Below are positions 37,605-50,607 of a DNA stretch of 64,000 bases, one piece after another. The stretch spans positions 2,671,455 through 2,735,454 of the forward strand of contig VWYX01000008.1 of NCBI GenBank assembly GCA_013396525.1, in the 5' to 3' direction. The notes below the pieces were generated by a model. It did no database searches, was not told the origin of the DNA, and saw only the letters and a program-made list of their open reading frames with translations. Source of the DNA: Chaetorhynchus papuensis. Taxonomy: Eukaryota; Chordata; Aves; Passeriformes; Rhipiduridae. The translations under genes were made by a program, and so were the position numbers. The stretch's first letter is position 1; each line of letters opens with the position of its first letter.

Positions 37605-40600
37605 TTATCCATGAAATCTTTGCTCTGACCAGATGTTTCCTTCACTGCCCAGAGCTCTGTGGGCTCACAGATTGCAACAGACACTAGAAATTTGCTAACA
37701 GGCTGCTCACAGTTTCTGCATTTCTGATGCTGTGTTAAGAGTCATCTCAGCAAACATAACGATACCAACACTGTGAACACAGAAGTGCCCTCTCAAGAGC
37801 CTTGTATTAATCATTTCTGCTGTCAAGAATACCACTTTAATCCTTTCTACCCCTACAGAGACGCCAGACTTGCAAGCCCCTTAAAAAAAGAGATAATATC
37901 ACAGTTTAAATGTCTTATTAAAGTTAAATGAAGGGTGATACGTATAAACAACTCATTTAGTAAAAAGACCAGCATAAAAAGTTGACAAGCTGAAAAAGGA
38001 ATCGAAAAGATTAGTTTGTCAGGATGCAAGTCTGGTGATAAATCCTTGAGATGTAGCATCTTTTATTCAAGGATGCCTCAAAAAGTTGTATGGCTCTAGG
38101 GACATTATATGTTACTCAGGTTGTACAGGTAAAACCTACACTGTTTAAATTAACACCATAACACTCTAAGAATCTCTATCCACCTGTTATTTCTTCTATG
38201 AATGCTCATACTTCTCCATTCAGTTGAGGACATTGCAATATAGGGACAGTCAGGAGAATCAATTTGAATAAATATTTTAAGTGAAATTATTGAATTGTAA
38301 TAAAGTCCTGAGTGGACACCCTTGGAAGCAGAACGTCTAAATTCCACTTTAGCTTATTTTTTGTAAAAAGTTGGGTTGTTTTGTGGGGGTTTTTTTGAGG
38401 TATTGGGATATTTCATTTAGGGTTGGTTAAAAAGTATCCAAAGGAAATTTTCCAGAGGAAGTCCCTATATCTCATTGCTAACTTTTTATTTTTTTAAACA
38501 AACTTTATGATTCGGACTCGGGTTCCCTGTCAGAGTTCTGGAGTTTGTTCAGAACAAGTTCACAACCGGAGTTCATTATTAGTAATATACTTTTGCATAA
38601 TTCATACACCTTTTGAAATTCACCAGTTTCCAGATGGATGGTCAGCACCACCCTGCTCTGAACACACTGTGCTATTCCATCGCAAGCACTCCTCAGCTTG
38701 CATTGATTCCAGTTTGATTTGGATTGAGAATTTCCTGATGGAAACTAAACATGTTGTAACACAGTCTTGCTATAGTCATTGTTCTGATAAAAATCACTCC
38801 TTCCAGAAGCAGCAAAGAAAACTAAGAACTGCAGCAAATGAACCATGCAAAATTATTTCTCCACCACAGTGATGACAGGAAACATTTAAAACAGCTTTAA
38901 ATGGTTTATTGTATGGGCATAATGGCACATGGGGCAATTACTTCAGTCTGCGATCTCCATTGAGAATGTACTATTTATTATTATTTAAAGATTTGGGGAG
39001 CATCTCTTTCCACAGTAGTTAGGTGCTTATTTGCTCATTAAAGTTAATAAATTATGTTCACTTAGAAATAACTGCCCGCAATGCTTGCAATTATAGACAC
39101 CGTCATTTCATCAGAACAGAAAAACACATCAGGCCAATAATCACGCAAAACCTTAAACTCAGCATCCTATCTACAGCTTGAAGTCTTGATAGACTCAAAT
39201 GTTGTCAGAGAACTTGAGAACACAGGACTGCAGTTCACTGACTGCTGTACTCAGCATTTCACGCTGGCTGGGATAGCAAACTTAGAGCTGAACTAGGAGG
39301 GACAGACTTATGGCTTAAATAACAAGTCTAGGCCCAGTCTAAGAGGCTTTTTTCTTACATTACAGCTTGGCAGGGACCCTCACTGGGTCTAATGTGGTTT
39401 TGCACAGGAAACCAGGTATCTTCCCATCTGAAGCGCTTTGCAGCTGACAGACTTTGCTTTACATAAATGGATCAAACCACAGAACACCCTTACCTTCTGC
39501 TGTCTACAGCCCTACAGCCCTTGGCAGAGATGTTGATGCCCTTCTGAGAATCTGAGCCAATCACCTACCAAAAATGGGGATTTAACAGATATGGGTTGCC
39601 AGATCAAGCACAGAAGCCCTGAGGCACTTCTGTGAGGCAGGTAAAAGGTCCTTTGAGAACATTGTAAAGAATAAGCTAAATTCAAAGTCTTCCTCCTTGG
39701 AAATCCAACTGAGCAGCTCCAGAACCAACCCAGAAGGCCATGCAGCAGACAAGTGATGGATTTGGCCTCAGGCCACACAAGCACTCTTGTATGACAGGCC
39801 ATACAGAGATGTTTTCTCCTCCTCTCATTTTGAACAAGGTCCACTGAGAAGGAAAGCTCTTAAAAAATTCATTAAGCTATAAAGTCAGCAGAAGGGACTG
39901 GCTAGTGATCAGGAAACACGCCTGGGAGTGAAAAATCCTGGTAGCACATTGTGCTTTAAGGTGCTTGGAAGGAAAAGTGTTTAAGAAAAGCCCTTAGACA
40001 ACTACATCTAAGGCTATCCAGAGTCTTCAGGTCTATGAAAGATTTATTAAAGCAAAAGCTGTCAAAACATCACGATGAAAATGAACACTAACTAAATAAT
40101 TCAACACATATATTTTCCTGCTAATTAAAGATTATAATCAAAAGTGGTAATGATTTTTGCAATCATGAGCTAAGCGTGTGGAAGGAAAAAGAACTCTCAA
40201 AGGGTTTTTATTAGAATCAGTTCTAGGGTGTTGAAATAAGGTTGAAAGAAACAGAACATAAACAAGTGTTAATTAATCAGGCATGCTAATAGCACAGTAC
40301 CTGCATTTTCATAAAATTCCAGGCAGCTCTGTCATTCCCTGTGTGAAACTTCCTTCATACACCGTGTCACCCCGGTAAATTTGGTCTCACTTTATGAGTT
40401 TCCAAAACTGGTAAAGGATCTGATCATAAATCAAGACATTCAAGGCCTGCCATTTTTTAAAAAGCAATCCAGTTTAAAATTAAAATAAATAAAATATTTC
40501 TTTGATTGTCTGAAGTGGTATCTAGCTACAAAAGCAAATAACTCCTCTTTTGATTTAATTAGACATACCATCACCCTACAAAACAACCTTGTGTGAGAAG

Positions 40601-40773
40601 GGCAAGGACCGAGGAAGCCTAAAAACAAAAGGTATGTCTCTCCTTATATTTGGCAGAGTCTGTATGGGGTAATTGTGTACAGTGGCCATGAAGAAAACAA
40701 TAGAGCCGTTAATAATTGCTGTGATTCCTTGAATCCTCCTAAAATATAAGCTGGCAATAGCACAAAGAAGTAC

Positions 40774-40865
40774 CTGTAGGTACCAGGTGTAGTCCATGAT
40801 GAAATCCTGTGTGCTCCACAGCAGGAGGTAGAACATTCTCTCTCCCGTGGATCACAGATCCAAGG
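40774..40865 (-). other. Candidate minus-strand exon, unconfirmed
   Basis: This 92-base segment lies between an acceptor-like CTTTTCACAATAG and a donor CAG then GTACTT. One frame gives 30 codons with five cysteines (C-D-P-R-E-R-E-C then C-C). Another frame is open as well. Its phase does not fit the other candidates, and no family is recognised. It is probably chance. Confidence 0.1.
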
Positions 40866-42539
40866 CTATTGTGAAAAGCAGCACTGCCATTCACCTAACT
40901 TAAGAATGTATCAAATGGATCCAAATGCACTTTATCTGTTATGATACTTAATGGTTTTAGGTTTTAAAAATGAGTGAAATGTATTTTATCTATCTATGCT
41001 GTATGCTTCATGCAAGGTAAAGACCTCCATGCAGGAGAGAGAGATAATATCAGTTCACATTTATAGAGGCAAATCAGAAGTCCCCTGAGGGATCCCAACT
41101 CTTATCCTCTTGTGGTTCCTTAGTCCAGCCACGTCCCCACTTCTCCTGGGTCCTGCCTGGCAATGCACACAACTCCTTGCACGTGGAGACCCTGACTCTG
41201 AGGGACAGCTATGCTCTGCATGTGACAGAGTTCTCCAAAACTCTTGTGCCTACCTGTGAGAGGGAATTTTATGTGTCCAGAGCAGTTACCCAAGTTGTCC
41301 TTGGAACATAATCCCAAACAGTGGTTTCAGCCTCCTGCGCTTGCAAACACCTTCTGGCATCCCCAGACCTGAGAGCCTTACTGCCTATGCAGTTGTTCCA
41401 GGCCCAAACTCAGCAGCAGAGTTTCATGAGCACACCCAAATACCTCAGTTAAGCTTGTCTTAGAAAACCCATCCCTGTTATCCAATTACCTTTTGAAAAT
41501 CTAAATTTGTCTTCATGTCATTGATTCCATTTGCAAAACCATTTTCTACAGAATTTGAAAGTTACTTCTTATTCTGTATGAGTGTTTTGATCAACTCTGG
41601 GGTAATGCTCCTCACTCAGACTTGGCTGGTTTATGAATTTTTTCTAAATGAAGGTCCAAGATGGCAATACCAAGACCCTGAAAACACAGAAGGGTAGTGT
41701 GACACAGAGAAAAAGAAAAATGAAGCTAGATACCATTTTCTATACTATTTTTTCCCAACAGTTCACAAATAGAGACGTTTTTAAAAGTACTTAAGGTCAG
41801 TTTGTATGTGATTAAAAGATTACAAAGAATTAGTATACAACTGGATATTTTTCTTTTCTGTTTATGTAAAATCCTAATGAAAGTAAATTCAAAAATTCAC
41901 CTTGTCAGAAAGAATATGGAAAAAAAATAACAAATATCTTTGGCTTTTTGCTTGGTTTGTGTTTGATGAAGAAAAGAAAAATTGTTATAGATGAAGGAAA
42001 TGATAATTTACTCTTCTCAAAAGTATTTCTTTCTAAGTCGTTCAAGATGAACTGCAATTGAAATGCTAAATAAAGTGGAAGAAGAAAGAATTAAAATGGG
42101 CAGAATGAAAAAAATGTTGAAATGTTGAGCTACAGGGAGAATATTTTACTGCATATTTTAAGCTTACTCATCAATCAGTATTTTAGAACCAGAATATAAC
42201 AAATAGGAGCTTTTTTTCATTAAAAATCAATGAAGTAGCATGCATTATGTCAAAGTAAGATATTTTTCAGGTGTTTGAGTAGCTCAATGCCTAAAAGTTA
42301 GAAGTGGACCTAATCTGAATGCATTAAGAATTTCGTATTTCAAGAAGCTGGTGTACTTATCTCTACCCATGTGAAATGAATACAAATTATTGCTAAGGAA
42401 ACAGATTTTCAAAATGCTTTAGGAGAAAAAGCCGTCTGCAAGGGATCTCAAGATGTCATTTGGTTGTTCTTTCTACCTTAAGACAAGATCAACTCTACTT
42501 GAATTATACCTTGCTGATGTTTGCCCTACTTAGAAATGT

Positions 42540-42800
42540 TCTCAGTAAAGTTTCAGTGATGTAATCAATCAATAATAATGGCAGAAGGATTGGGAAAGTT
42601 TACTAATTTTCATTATGGTGTAATTGTTTTGAAACATTAATAATTTTATTGCCTATAATCTTGATGGAAAGATGCACCAGGGAATTTGTAGGAGATATTA
42701 ATTGTGTTTTCATCGCACTGCTGCACTGATTTGCAGAGGTGAAACAGTCTCTGTTGCAATGATGAAAACCTGATTTATTTCCTGATTAGTCCTGATTCCC
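42540..42800. promoter_or_regulatory. Possible conserved non-coding element
   Basis: An AT-rich block with TAATCAATCAATAATAATGG, TGTAATTGTTTTG, ATTAATTGTG and CTGATTAGTCCTGATT, without simple repeats and without an open frame. The texture resembles developmental enhancers with homeodomain sites. Conservation was not tested. Confidence 0.18.
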
Positions 42801-45674
42801 CTCTGTGACATTAAAGGCACAGTGTGGTGGCTGGCAGGCCATTCCTTCCCAAGCCACAATCACTCCTGCATCAGCCTCGAGTCAAACGAGCAGGAAAGGA
42901 CCCTGCTGACCCACAAAGGTCTGAGTGAGTCATAGAACCTGCAGCAGGAACATCCTAGGATGCTATAAAAGAGAGTAATACCAATTCCTCCCTGCAAAGC
43001 CTGCATTGTTCCTGTATCCCTTGTACACACTGGCAGTCCCATTCACACTTACTGGAGTGCAGAATCAATGCCACAGCAAAAAAAAACTTTTTAAGGCATT
43101 TTGTGAGCAAGGAAGCAATGCCTAATGCTTCACTCATCCCATAGGACAAGGCAGCATTTTCCTTCATGTGATTCATTTGAGGTGTTCAAGGTGTGATATT
43201 TCCAGGGTCAGATTATTTTGTCTTAACTAAGGATCAGTACGTGCAGGTTAAAAGGGATTTATTGTCATCTAGTAAAAATAGAAGATTGAAGAAAAAAATC
43301 TCATCATGGAGGCTGATTGCACTGATGCAGTTGGTAGTTAGATTTGTTGACAGTGGTCTGGGGTGACACTTGCTTCTTGTGAGGTTTCAGGGGTCCCTTA
43401 GGCTCTAACGTGCAAGTAACAGGAAGGCACATGGTAAGGAAGGAAATAACTGGTGGGAGAACAAAACACAGTGCAGTGCCAAGTCACTGCTCCAGTCAGC
43501 ACGTGCTCTAGGATGCTAGAACAGGAAGATGGCAGCACTGGTTTCACTGCAGTGTAAAATTAGCCAGAAGAGTCAAAATTGCACCTAAACTCAGACTAGA
43601 AATGTCATGTTCAGGGACAAGTGTTGGGGAAGAAAGGATGTGCTCAAACCCACTCCAGAGATGTAGTTACAAAATCCCATTCAATAGTCTTTAAAAAACT
43701 GCAGTGGTGTGTGTGTGAGCACTGATGTGTGCACAGATATTGTTCTGCTGCTATTCACCTGCACACAGGTAAATTAAGGGGGTTTTTTGTATTTTTAATG
43801 ATGGGGTGTTTTTTTTTTTTTCCTGAGAAATTGCTTTTAGGAAGTTGCAAATTGCCCAGACTGAATACTAAATGTTTTCCCACTTCAATTCAGAGAAGCA
43901 ATTTTCTGCCCACTCTGTTGCTGCCATTGGAGCACTGTCCTTACGTGGCTGGGACTCACGCTCTTCCTGACACCAGCAGCATTTTTTGCTTTCTCAAAAG
44001 GAAGGTGCTGATCAAATTCTGTGGTCAAAGACTTTCCCCAGATTACCCCTTTTCACCCTCAGTGCATCCTCCCAGCATCCCACAGATCTTTAACTCAAAG
44101 GAATACACCTCTTTCAGGGAAGAGGGGTTCTTTTTTCCACTGTTTTACCAGATGAAAGTTGAGGGCAGGTCTTTGAGGATGACATAGGAGGTTAGGTGAG
44201 AGAGGCTGGAAAGCCTGCAGCTTGCAAACAGGCAGTACTGTTACTGGAGAGAAGTGAGTGAAGGAAAATCCCAGCATTGCCCGGATTTTTCTACATCTGC
44301 TAATGTAAATCTCTCTCCTCCTTCTCAAGTAGAAGCAGGCTGTGATGGGACCTTCAGAAAGAAGGTCTCATTTCCCCATCTGGAGCTGGGCAACTGTAGT
44401 GATGCACAGAAAGACACAGAGCTGGCTTTCATGGCCTGGAAACAGTTTATCTGAAATTGTCTTACTCTAATGAATAATTTTTTACTTAAAGCAGTTGTCC
44501 AGTCTTTTAATTACCTCTTTCATTACTTCCTAGGGAACTAACTGCAAGCCAAATCACATTCATTGAATTTAAATTGCTTGGATCTGAGAGGCTTTTTCTT
44601 CTGGGCTTTTCAGAAGTCTGGTACTTGCTGTGGAAGTTTCCTGTAAGAACAAATGGTGTGTGTTTCCCAGGAACCATACCTTCAGATTACTGTGACTCAT
44701 TACACTTGATCATTAGATGAAGGCAGAAGAACCAAATGTAGAATTCTGCTTGACACTTTTTGTAGGTAAGAAAGGTCTTCAACACTGAGCCTGACCCCCT
44801 GCTTGTGAATGGACACTGTCTTTTGTTTTTATGAGATCTCCTGTACCTTCCTTCTCTCCTCAACTAGTCTCCACTGCAAATTGCCGTTGATCTTGAATCT
44901 CATCCCTCTGAATGGCAAGTGGTTGAACAGTTTTTATGGATCCTGGGTTTGAATTCAGTGACTGAAAGAAGTAGAGAGAGATCTCCAAACTGAAGGCAGA
45001 AGTTTGTAGGGCACTTCAGCCTCATGTTGTTGAAGTGATGGAACCTGGAGCGTCTAGAAATGCATCAGCTTTTCAGTCATTCTGCCACTCCAGGTGCCTA
45101 CATGTCACACTTGTGTTAAACACAACAGCTGTGCAAGGGGACACCATGTCTCAGAAAGGAGGAACAGCTTCTAATTTCCATCATTCTCCTTGTTTTGCAC
45201 CGATTTCCTTTTTGACTTCATGCACGGGAGCAGCAAACAGAGTTTATATTCTGATTGAAGTATGACCAGCATCTCTTGTTTGACTAACAGAACTGCTCAG
45301 CCTGACCCCAGAGTTGAAGTCAGTTCAAACCCTACATTCAGAGGATTATTGATAGAAAAGCATGTTTCTCGTGTAGACAGCTATTACCACCCACTGCTAT
45401 TACAACAGGCAATGCTTCACCCACCAAGAATCCCAGTGAGGTGATGCTTTAGAAGGGCCAATTCCTTTGCCCAGGTATAAATCTCCAGTAATCAGTGGAG
45501 ACATAAATTCATAAACATACACACACAGGCAAATAAAAAATAAAATTTTAAAAAAGGCAAAGAGACCTCACTGTTTACCTGCACAAATGGTGAAAAACAT
45601 GCCTGAAGGAAAGAACTTGTTCTCCTGTGATATGACCACAATATGGGTCAGAGGAGGCAGCAGGAGGTATCAGC

Positions 45675-45688
45675 TCCTCCTCCTCCTA
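45675..45688 (+). repeat. Short CTC repeat
   Basis: About four to five CTC units in a row. A minor simple repeat. Confidence 0.5.
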
Positions 45689-48125
45689 AAAGAAGGCAAA
45701 GCTTAAGTTCTGAGGAACAGTGAAAAGATTCTTGATGATCTTACAGGAAAAGTGGAAGAAGAATAAATAAGTAAAAGTGTTGGTGTCTTGAAAGGTTTCC
45801 AGGCAGCAGCCCCTGCTGCTTAGCCTCCTGCTATGCCATTAAAATGGGAAGCTTGCAACACATCCTGTGGCACTCCACCGGCAGAAGGCAGCCTCCCAGC
45901 AGCCAGCCTCGTGCAGCCAAAGATCAGCTCTGTGATTCTGGCAAGCAGACAAACATCCCCAGCCCAGCAGGAGTCCCTTTCTGAAGGAAGGGAGAGCAGC
46001 AGGGACCCCAGGCTGCAACAAGGCTGGCATCAGGAAGCACATGCCATCAGCTGGTGGCACGTGATGTCTGTAAGTGAGCTGGGATACTGACAATGGGTGT
46101 TTCTGTATCTCACAGCCAGCAAAATAAGTGAGTTTTGGAGTAGATCTGAACCTTCTTGCATGAGGCACACAGTGATTTAAGCAGTTTTATTAAATCTTTT
46201 GAGGTTTTCTGCTCACATGCAAAATTTGTGCCTTAAATTCAGTTTGTCTCTCAGCCACATGCAGTTCTTGCAGATTTCAGGACTGCAATTCTGAGTGCTG
46301 GTGAAAAAAAAAAGAAAACTTGGCTTAGAGAACAATAACACCATCACCATTCAGTGGTAAATCATTACAAGAGGCTGACATGACCCTTCACTGGGTCATG
46401 GGTCTGAAATAAGGCATTTAACATTTCTCACTGCTCACTTGAATTAACAAAAGAGAGGGAGAATGTAGAGGCTTAAGTTAACAATAGCTGAAATCATTCT
46501 TAGTTATGTAGACCCAGATGCACAATTATTTAGGCATTTGGCTCTGATGAAATCTCTGTGATATAAGCGTGATGGACCAATTTGTAGTTATGGTATCATG
46601 TCTGACATGAATTGTTACACCTCTCCATGTGCAAACTGAAAGCCATGCTAGGGAAATAAAAAGTGCCCCAGTGGAGTATAAAGATAGCAAAGAAAAGAGA
46701 TTGGCCCCGAGGCACTTGCACCACCAAATGATTGCTCATTTGAAGTACTGTATTGACAGAGTTGCCTCATTCCCCACGTAGAAACCTCAGGTCAGACCTT
46801 ATTTTAGAAGGTGAATTGAAGATTGTTTTAAAAGGTGAGCTCTGACACATCTTTATTTTCTGAAGCCTGAGAAAACACAGGTTTGCAAACACTACCACAG
46901 TGCTTTCTTAAGCAGAAACAGCTCTTCTGTTTCCCAAAAGCATGATGTGGCTGGTCTCCCTGAATGCAAGTTAAAACAGAAATCTAAACCACCTCTGAGA
47001 GGAGAAATTGCATTAGTGAAATTAGAAGTGTTCAGAGATCCTTATCTGGTTCTCTAGGTACGTGAGAGGACAGAGCAGAAAAGAGAAAGCAGAAAAATTC
47101 CTGCATGCACGATGTCACAGACAGGAGGGTGGTGTTCAGCTTCTGGGTGAGATGCTACATTGTTCCCTGAATAAGACAAGGGTGGAAGTTGCTGTTCCTT
47201 TGCAAGGCAGCAGAGGAAAGCAGTGGCAATGATTTCCCTCCCCCAGATATTCAATTGCACACCAGCAAGAACCAACTCAGTTGGACAATTCTCAAAACAG
47301 TGCAACTCCAAAGACTTATCTACAGAGGGCATCTATCTCCTTAATATCACACCCTTGGAGATGGAAATTATTTGATTCTTTTTTCATTTAAATTCCTTTC
47401 AAGGGGAATGTTGCCAACTCCCATAGACCTAGTGTTTACTGAGAAATTAAAGTTGTCATTTTTAGCCTCTCAGATGCCAGTGACAATCAAGGAAAAGGCT
47501 GGTTTGTTTACAGCCATTTTTAGCATGATGGTGGAGAATAGCCAGCATAAAAAAAGTTCATCTTTCCTACCCATTCTCACATCCCATGATGAAAATTGAA
47601 ATAAAATAGATTTATCTCCAGGAAGATACGTAAGATTTTGTAAAATGAGCACAGTATCCAGGTCATTAAGATGTCCTCAGTGACTGCTGGTGATGACAAA
47701 AATTCATGAAGAATGAATGTTCTTTGAGTATATCCAGAGAGAGATATACAGATATATATCAGTTTAGTAATTGTGCTTTACAGCCTGCTGGAGCATGAAC
47801 TGCCCTCTGCAGTGTCACAGTGACAAATCCACTGCATAACCTCCACCGGGCTAAGGGCAGTCACACCATGGTAGAGAGGAGTTGGCATCCTTGTGATGCC
47901 ATGATGATTTTTGTCTTTTCTTTTATACCCCTGTTATAACTTTTTGCAACTTCTGTATTCTCAGTGCTTTTTGCCCACATTCTTGGACTTGTTTGTTAAG
48001 CTGCGAGACTGAACATTTCAGAAGCTTCATAGTGAGGGAACAGTGTGTCCCAGACCCCAAGATCCTCTCCAGAACACATTTTGTAAACTGAGATAGAACC
48101 ATCCAGGGGAAGGTTCCTTGGGGAG

Positions 48126-48415
48126 NNNNNNNNNNNNNNNNNNNNNNNNNNNNNNNNNNNNNNNNNNNNNNNNNNNNNNNNNNNNNNNNNNNNNNNNNNN
48201 NNNNNNNNNNNNNNNNNNNNNNNNNNNNNNNNNNNNNNNNNNNNNNNNNNNNNNNNNNNNNNNNNNNNNNNNNNNNNNNNNNNNNNNNNNNNNNNNNNNN
48301 NNNNNNNNNNNNNNNNNNNNNNNNNNNNNNNNNNNNNNNNNNNNNNNNNNNNNNNNNNNNNNNNNNNNNNNNNNNNNNNNNNNNNNNNNNNNNNNNNNNN
48401 NNNNNNNNNNNNNNN
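48126..48415. other. Assembly gap (290 N)
   Basis: An unbroken run of N. Frames of 130-150 codons reported across it consist almost entirely of unknown residues and are not genes. Confidence 0.99.
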
Positions 48416-49800
48416 GAAACCCCAGCACAGACTATCAGCTCTCAATGGCTGGCATAAGGGAAGGCCTCTCTAAGCCTCAGAGACTGGCTAAATGCAGCCC
48501 TGCAACCCAAAGAAGCACCTGCCCATCCTTTTTGCAATCTGTGTCATGTGCATGCTGGGCTCCAGCTAGATAATTCAACTGAATAAATATTTCATCACCC
48601 ATTCTTCTCAGAGGAGGGATGACCTGTCCCAGCTCCCAGGGAGGGCAGTGAAAGATGACACTAATCTAAGCAATGCAATTCTCTAGAAGTTGGGGTGGCA
48701 GAGGGAACAAGTGGATGGATTAAGAACCTCATTAAGACCGTCTTCAGAATTTTACTCCCTTTAAAGAAATACCCTCAGAAGCTACTTTTTAAGTCACTTA
48801 AAAGAAGAAACTGCAAGAGAAAAGCAAGACTGAAACTGTCATATTGTTCTGAAAGAATACAGGTTAAATTTGGTTCGTTAGTTCCTTTTATTTTGAAGGG
48901 CTGCTATGTCTTTGAAAGTTGAAATACAGCCTGTGCACCAGAATCCTTTCACCTGCCAACCCAATGCAACAGTTTAACTGCATTCATCTTCTATAAATGA
49001 GGCTTTAGGCGTAAAAGCAAGGAAATTTTTTAGCCATGATGGAAATTGCAAGTCCGTGGACAAAATCCCCTGTGTTGATAGCTCTTATAGCAATCCAAGG
49101 ATACCAAGGTGTGAGACACTACTGTTCCATGTCCAGAAATTATTAAAAAAATAGAGGATCTACCCAAAAAAAAAGAGATGTTGCTTGCTGAACTGTAAAA
49201 ATTCAGGCTATTTGACTTCCACCCTGAATCCTTCTTGGAGACCTGCCATTATCTCTTGATATCAGTTACTCAAAATGTTTATGTAGAGGAAAAGATACTG
49301 GTCCTTACTTACAATACAAACAACGCCTGTTTTGTAAGCAAGGTTTCCTCGTGATGATTGAATGATTAAACTAAGAGAAGAAGCAGATGCAACAGATATA
49401 AACATTATGTATTTTAGAGGTTGAGATATCCTGCATTCACCCTGCCTCATGCACAGAAGTCGCTGTGGTGAGATTGAAGGGTTTTCTTTTGCAACATCCT
49501 GATCCAAGCAATGCGGAAGCTGAAGGCTGAAGCAGCAATTACCTTCAGGGGTAGTCAGTTTCTAGTTGCATGGCAGATTGCAGCATCCTTCCATCAAAAT
49601 ACATCCACAGGGAGAGATTTTCATGCAGTGCTTTCACATTCTACCTGCATTGTCCCTGCCAGGCTTTACCAATAACTCCTGAATTAGCTGTTTTTAGGGA
49701 ACTCAGAGCAATTCCACTCAAAAACAGGACTCTGATGTTTTCCTTACTCCACCCTCCAGCTATGCTTCTGGATTCTGGGATGATTTGCTTGTCCTCATAC

Positions 49801-49860
49801 CAATAAACAGTTTTGAATGCAACACGCTTCTCATTTTCATAAATAAGGGTTTCCACAGAT
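49801..49860 (-). other. Candidate minus-strand exon, unconfirmed
   Basis: This 60-base segment has the acceptor-like CTAACTCTTTTCAG above it and a good donor, TTG then GTATGA, below. Its reading starts with two bases of a split codon, continues 19 codons (LWKPLFMKM and onward), and ends with one base. That is the phase needed to follow the candidate at 50110-50292. It is very short, so an open frame is not by itself informative. Confidence 0.13.
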
Positions 49861-50109
49861 CTGAAAAGAGTTAGCTAATCAAAATCCCTATCAGGCACAC
49901 TTGCTTGCTTGAGCTGTATCTTGGGTACTTAATTATATACCTTGCACATACATATATTGTTACTTTTACAGTCTTGGTCTGATGATGATCCTCCCAAGTT
50001 CTGCTGGTTGAGCCCTTTGCGAAACAGAGAAAAAACATGGCAGAAGGAACTCTCTGTTTTGGAGGAAGAGAACAGTACAGAAAAATAGAGAAGGTTACAG
50101 CTGCATTAC

Positions 50110-50292
50110 CAGAACTGTCTATTAAACTTCCAAAACATTTTCCATATTGACCATTTACACAGGACTGACTCCTGAGGGTTCTTGCATAGAACATGAAGCT
50201 ATCTTTGCAATAGACTTTTGTCATAGCATGGATATGGACAAAAACAAGTTTATCTCCTTGATCACTAGCAGAGTTTAGTTTCAGCACAAAGA
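50110..50292 (-). other. Candidate minus-strand exon, unconfirmed
   Basis: This 183-base segment lies between CACATTCTTTCAG and a donor, TCTG then GTAATG. It reads 60 codons with a split codon on each side (two bases in, one base out). The inferred peptide holds KLVFVHIHAMTKVYC and later SQSCVNGQYGKCFG, with four cysteines. No domain is recognised. It joins in frame to 49801-49860. Confidence 0.15.
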
Positions 50293-50339
50293 CTGAAAGA
50301 ATGTGGATCTCTTCACTGGGAACAAGGGAATTTTTTTGA

Positions 50340-50580
50340 TCAGTGGGTTGGTTTTGATAACAATCATAGTTTAAAAAAAATTGTATTATACTCTAAGCAA
50401 TAAATATTATTATATACTATGTTATATTATATATGATAATATATAGAATTTATAAGTAATATTTAATAATATGTATTATTAATATATTGTACTATATATT
50501 ATTATTGGTCTGTTATTTAATCATTATATTATTATGTTATGTTATATTCAACATATTTGTTGTTGCTGTTATTACTATTA
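50340..50580. repeat. AT-rich low-complexity block
   Basis: Almost pure A and T built from TATTA, ATAT and TAATA words, without a clean repeat unit. It is directly followed by the GGT-rich run at 50586-50607. Confidence 0.85.
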
Positions 50581-50585
50581 TTAGT

Positions 50586-50607
50586 GGTGGTGGTGGTGGG
50601 TGGTTGG
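50586..50607 (+). repeat. GGT simple repeat with G-quadruplex potential
   Basis: GGTGGTGGTGGT followed by GGGTGGTTGG gives at least six short G runs separated by one or two T. A two-tier G-quadruplex is possible. It borders a 240-base AT-rich block. Confidence 0.7.

Larger units (their letters stand above)
32753..48125. other. Single-copy, AT-rich stretch without a named gene
   Basis: No gene could be identified. Exon-like segments at 33709-33981, 37404-37604 and 40774-40865 are listed separately with low confidence. Blocks at 36491-36630, 38880-39130, 40080-40330 and 42540-42800 are AT-rich with several ATTA/TAAT cores and few simple repeats. They look like conserved non-coding elements, but a cross-species alignment is needed to say so. 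GC-richer DNA at 36780-37240 is open on both strands and unlikely to be coding. Confidence 0.5.

Noticed and set aside
40576..40836. 86-codon minus-strand frame resembling a small membrane protein
   Set aside because: The hydrophobic stretch arises from T-rich DNA. The best splice signals in the segment favour a different frame, and no family was recognised.
47996..48573. Frames of 133-151 codons around the second gap
   Set aside because: They consist almost entirely of unknown residues from N bases.
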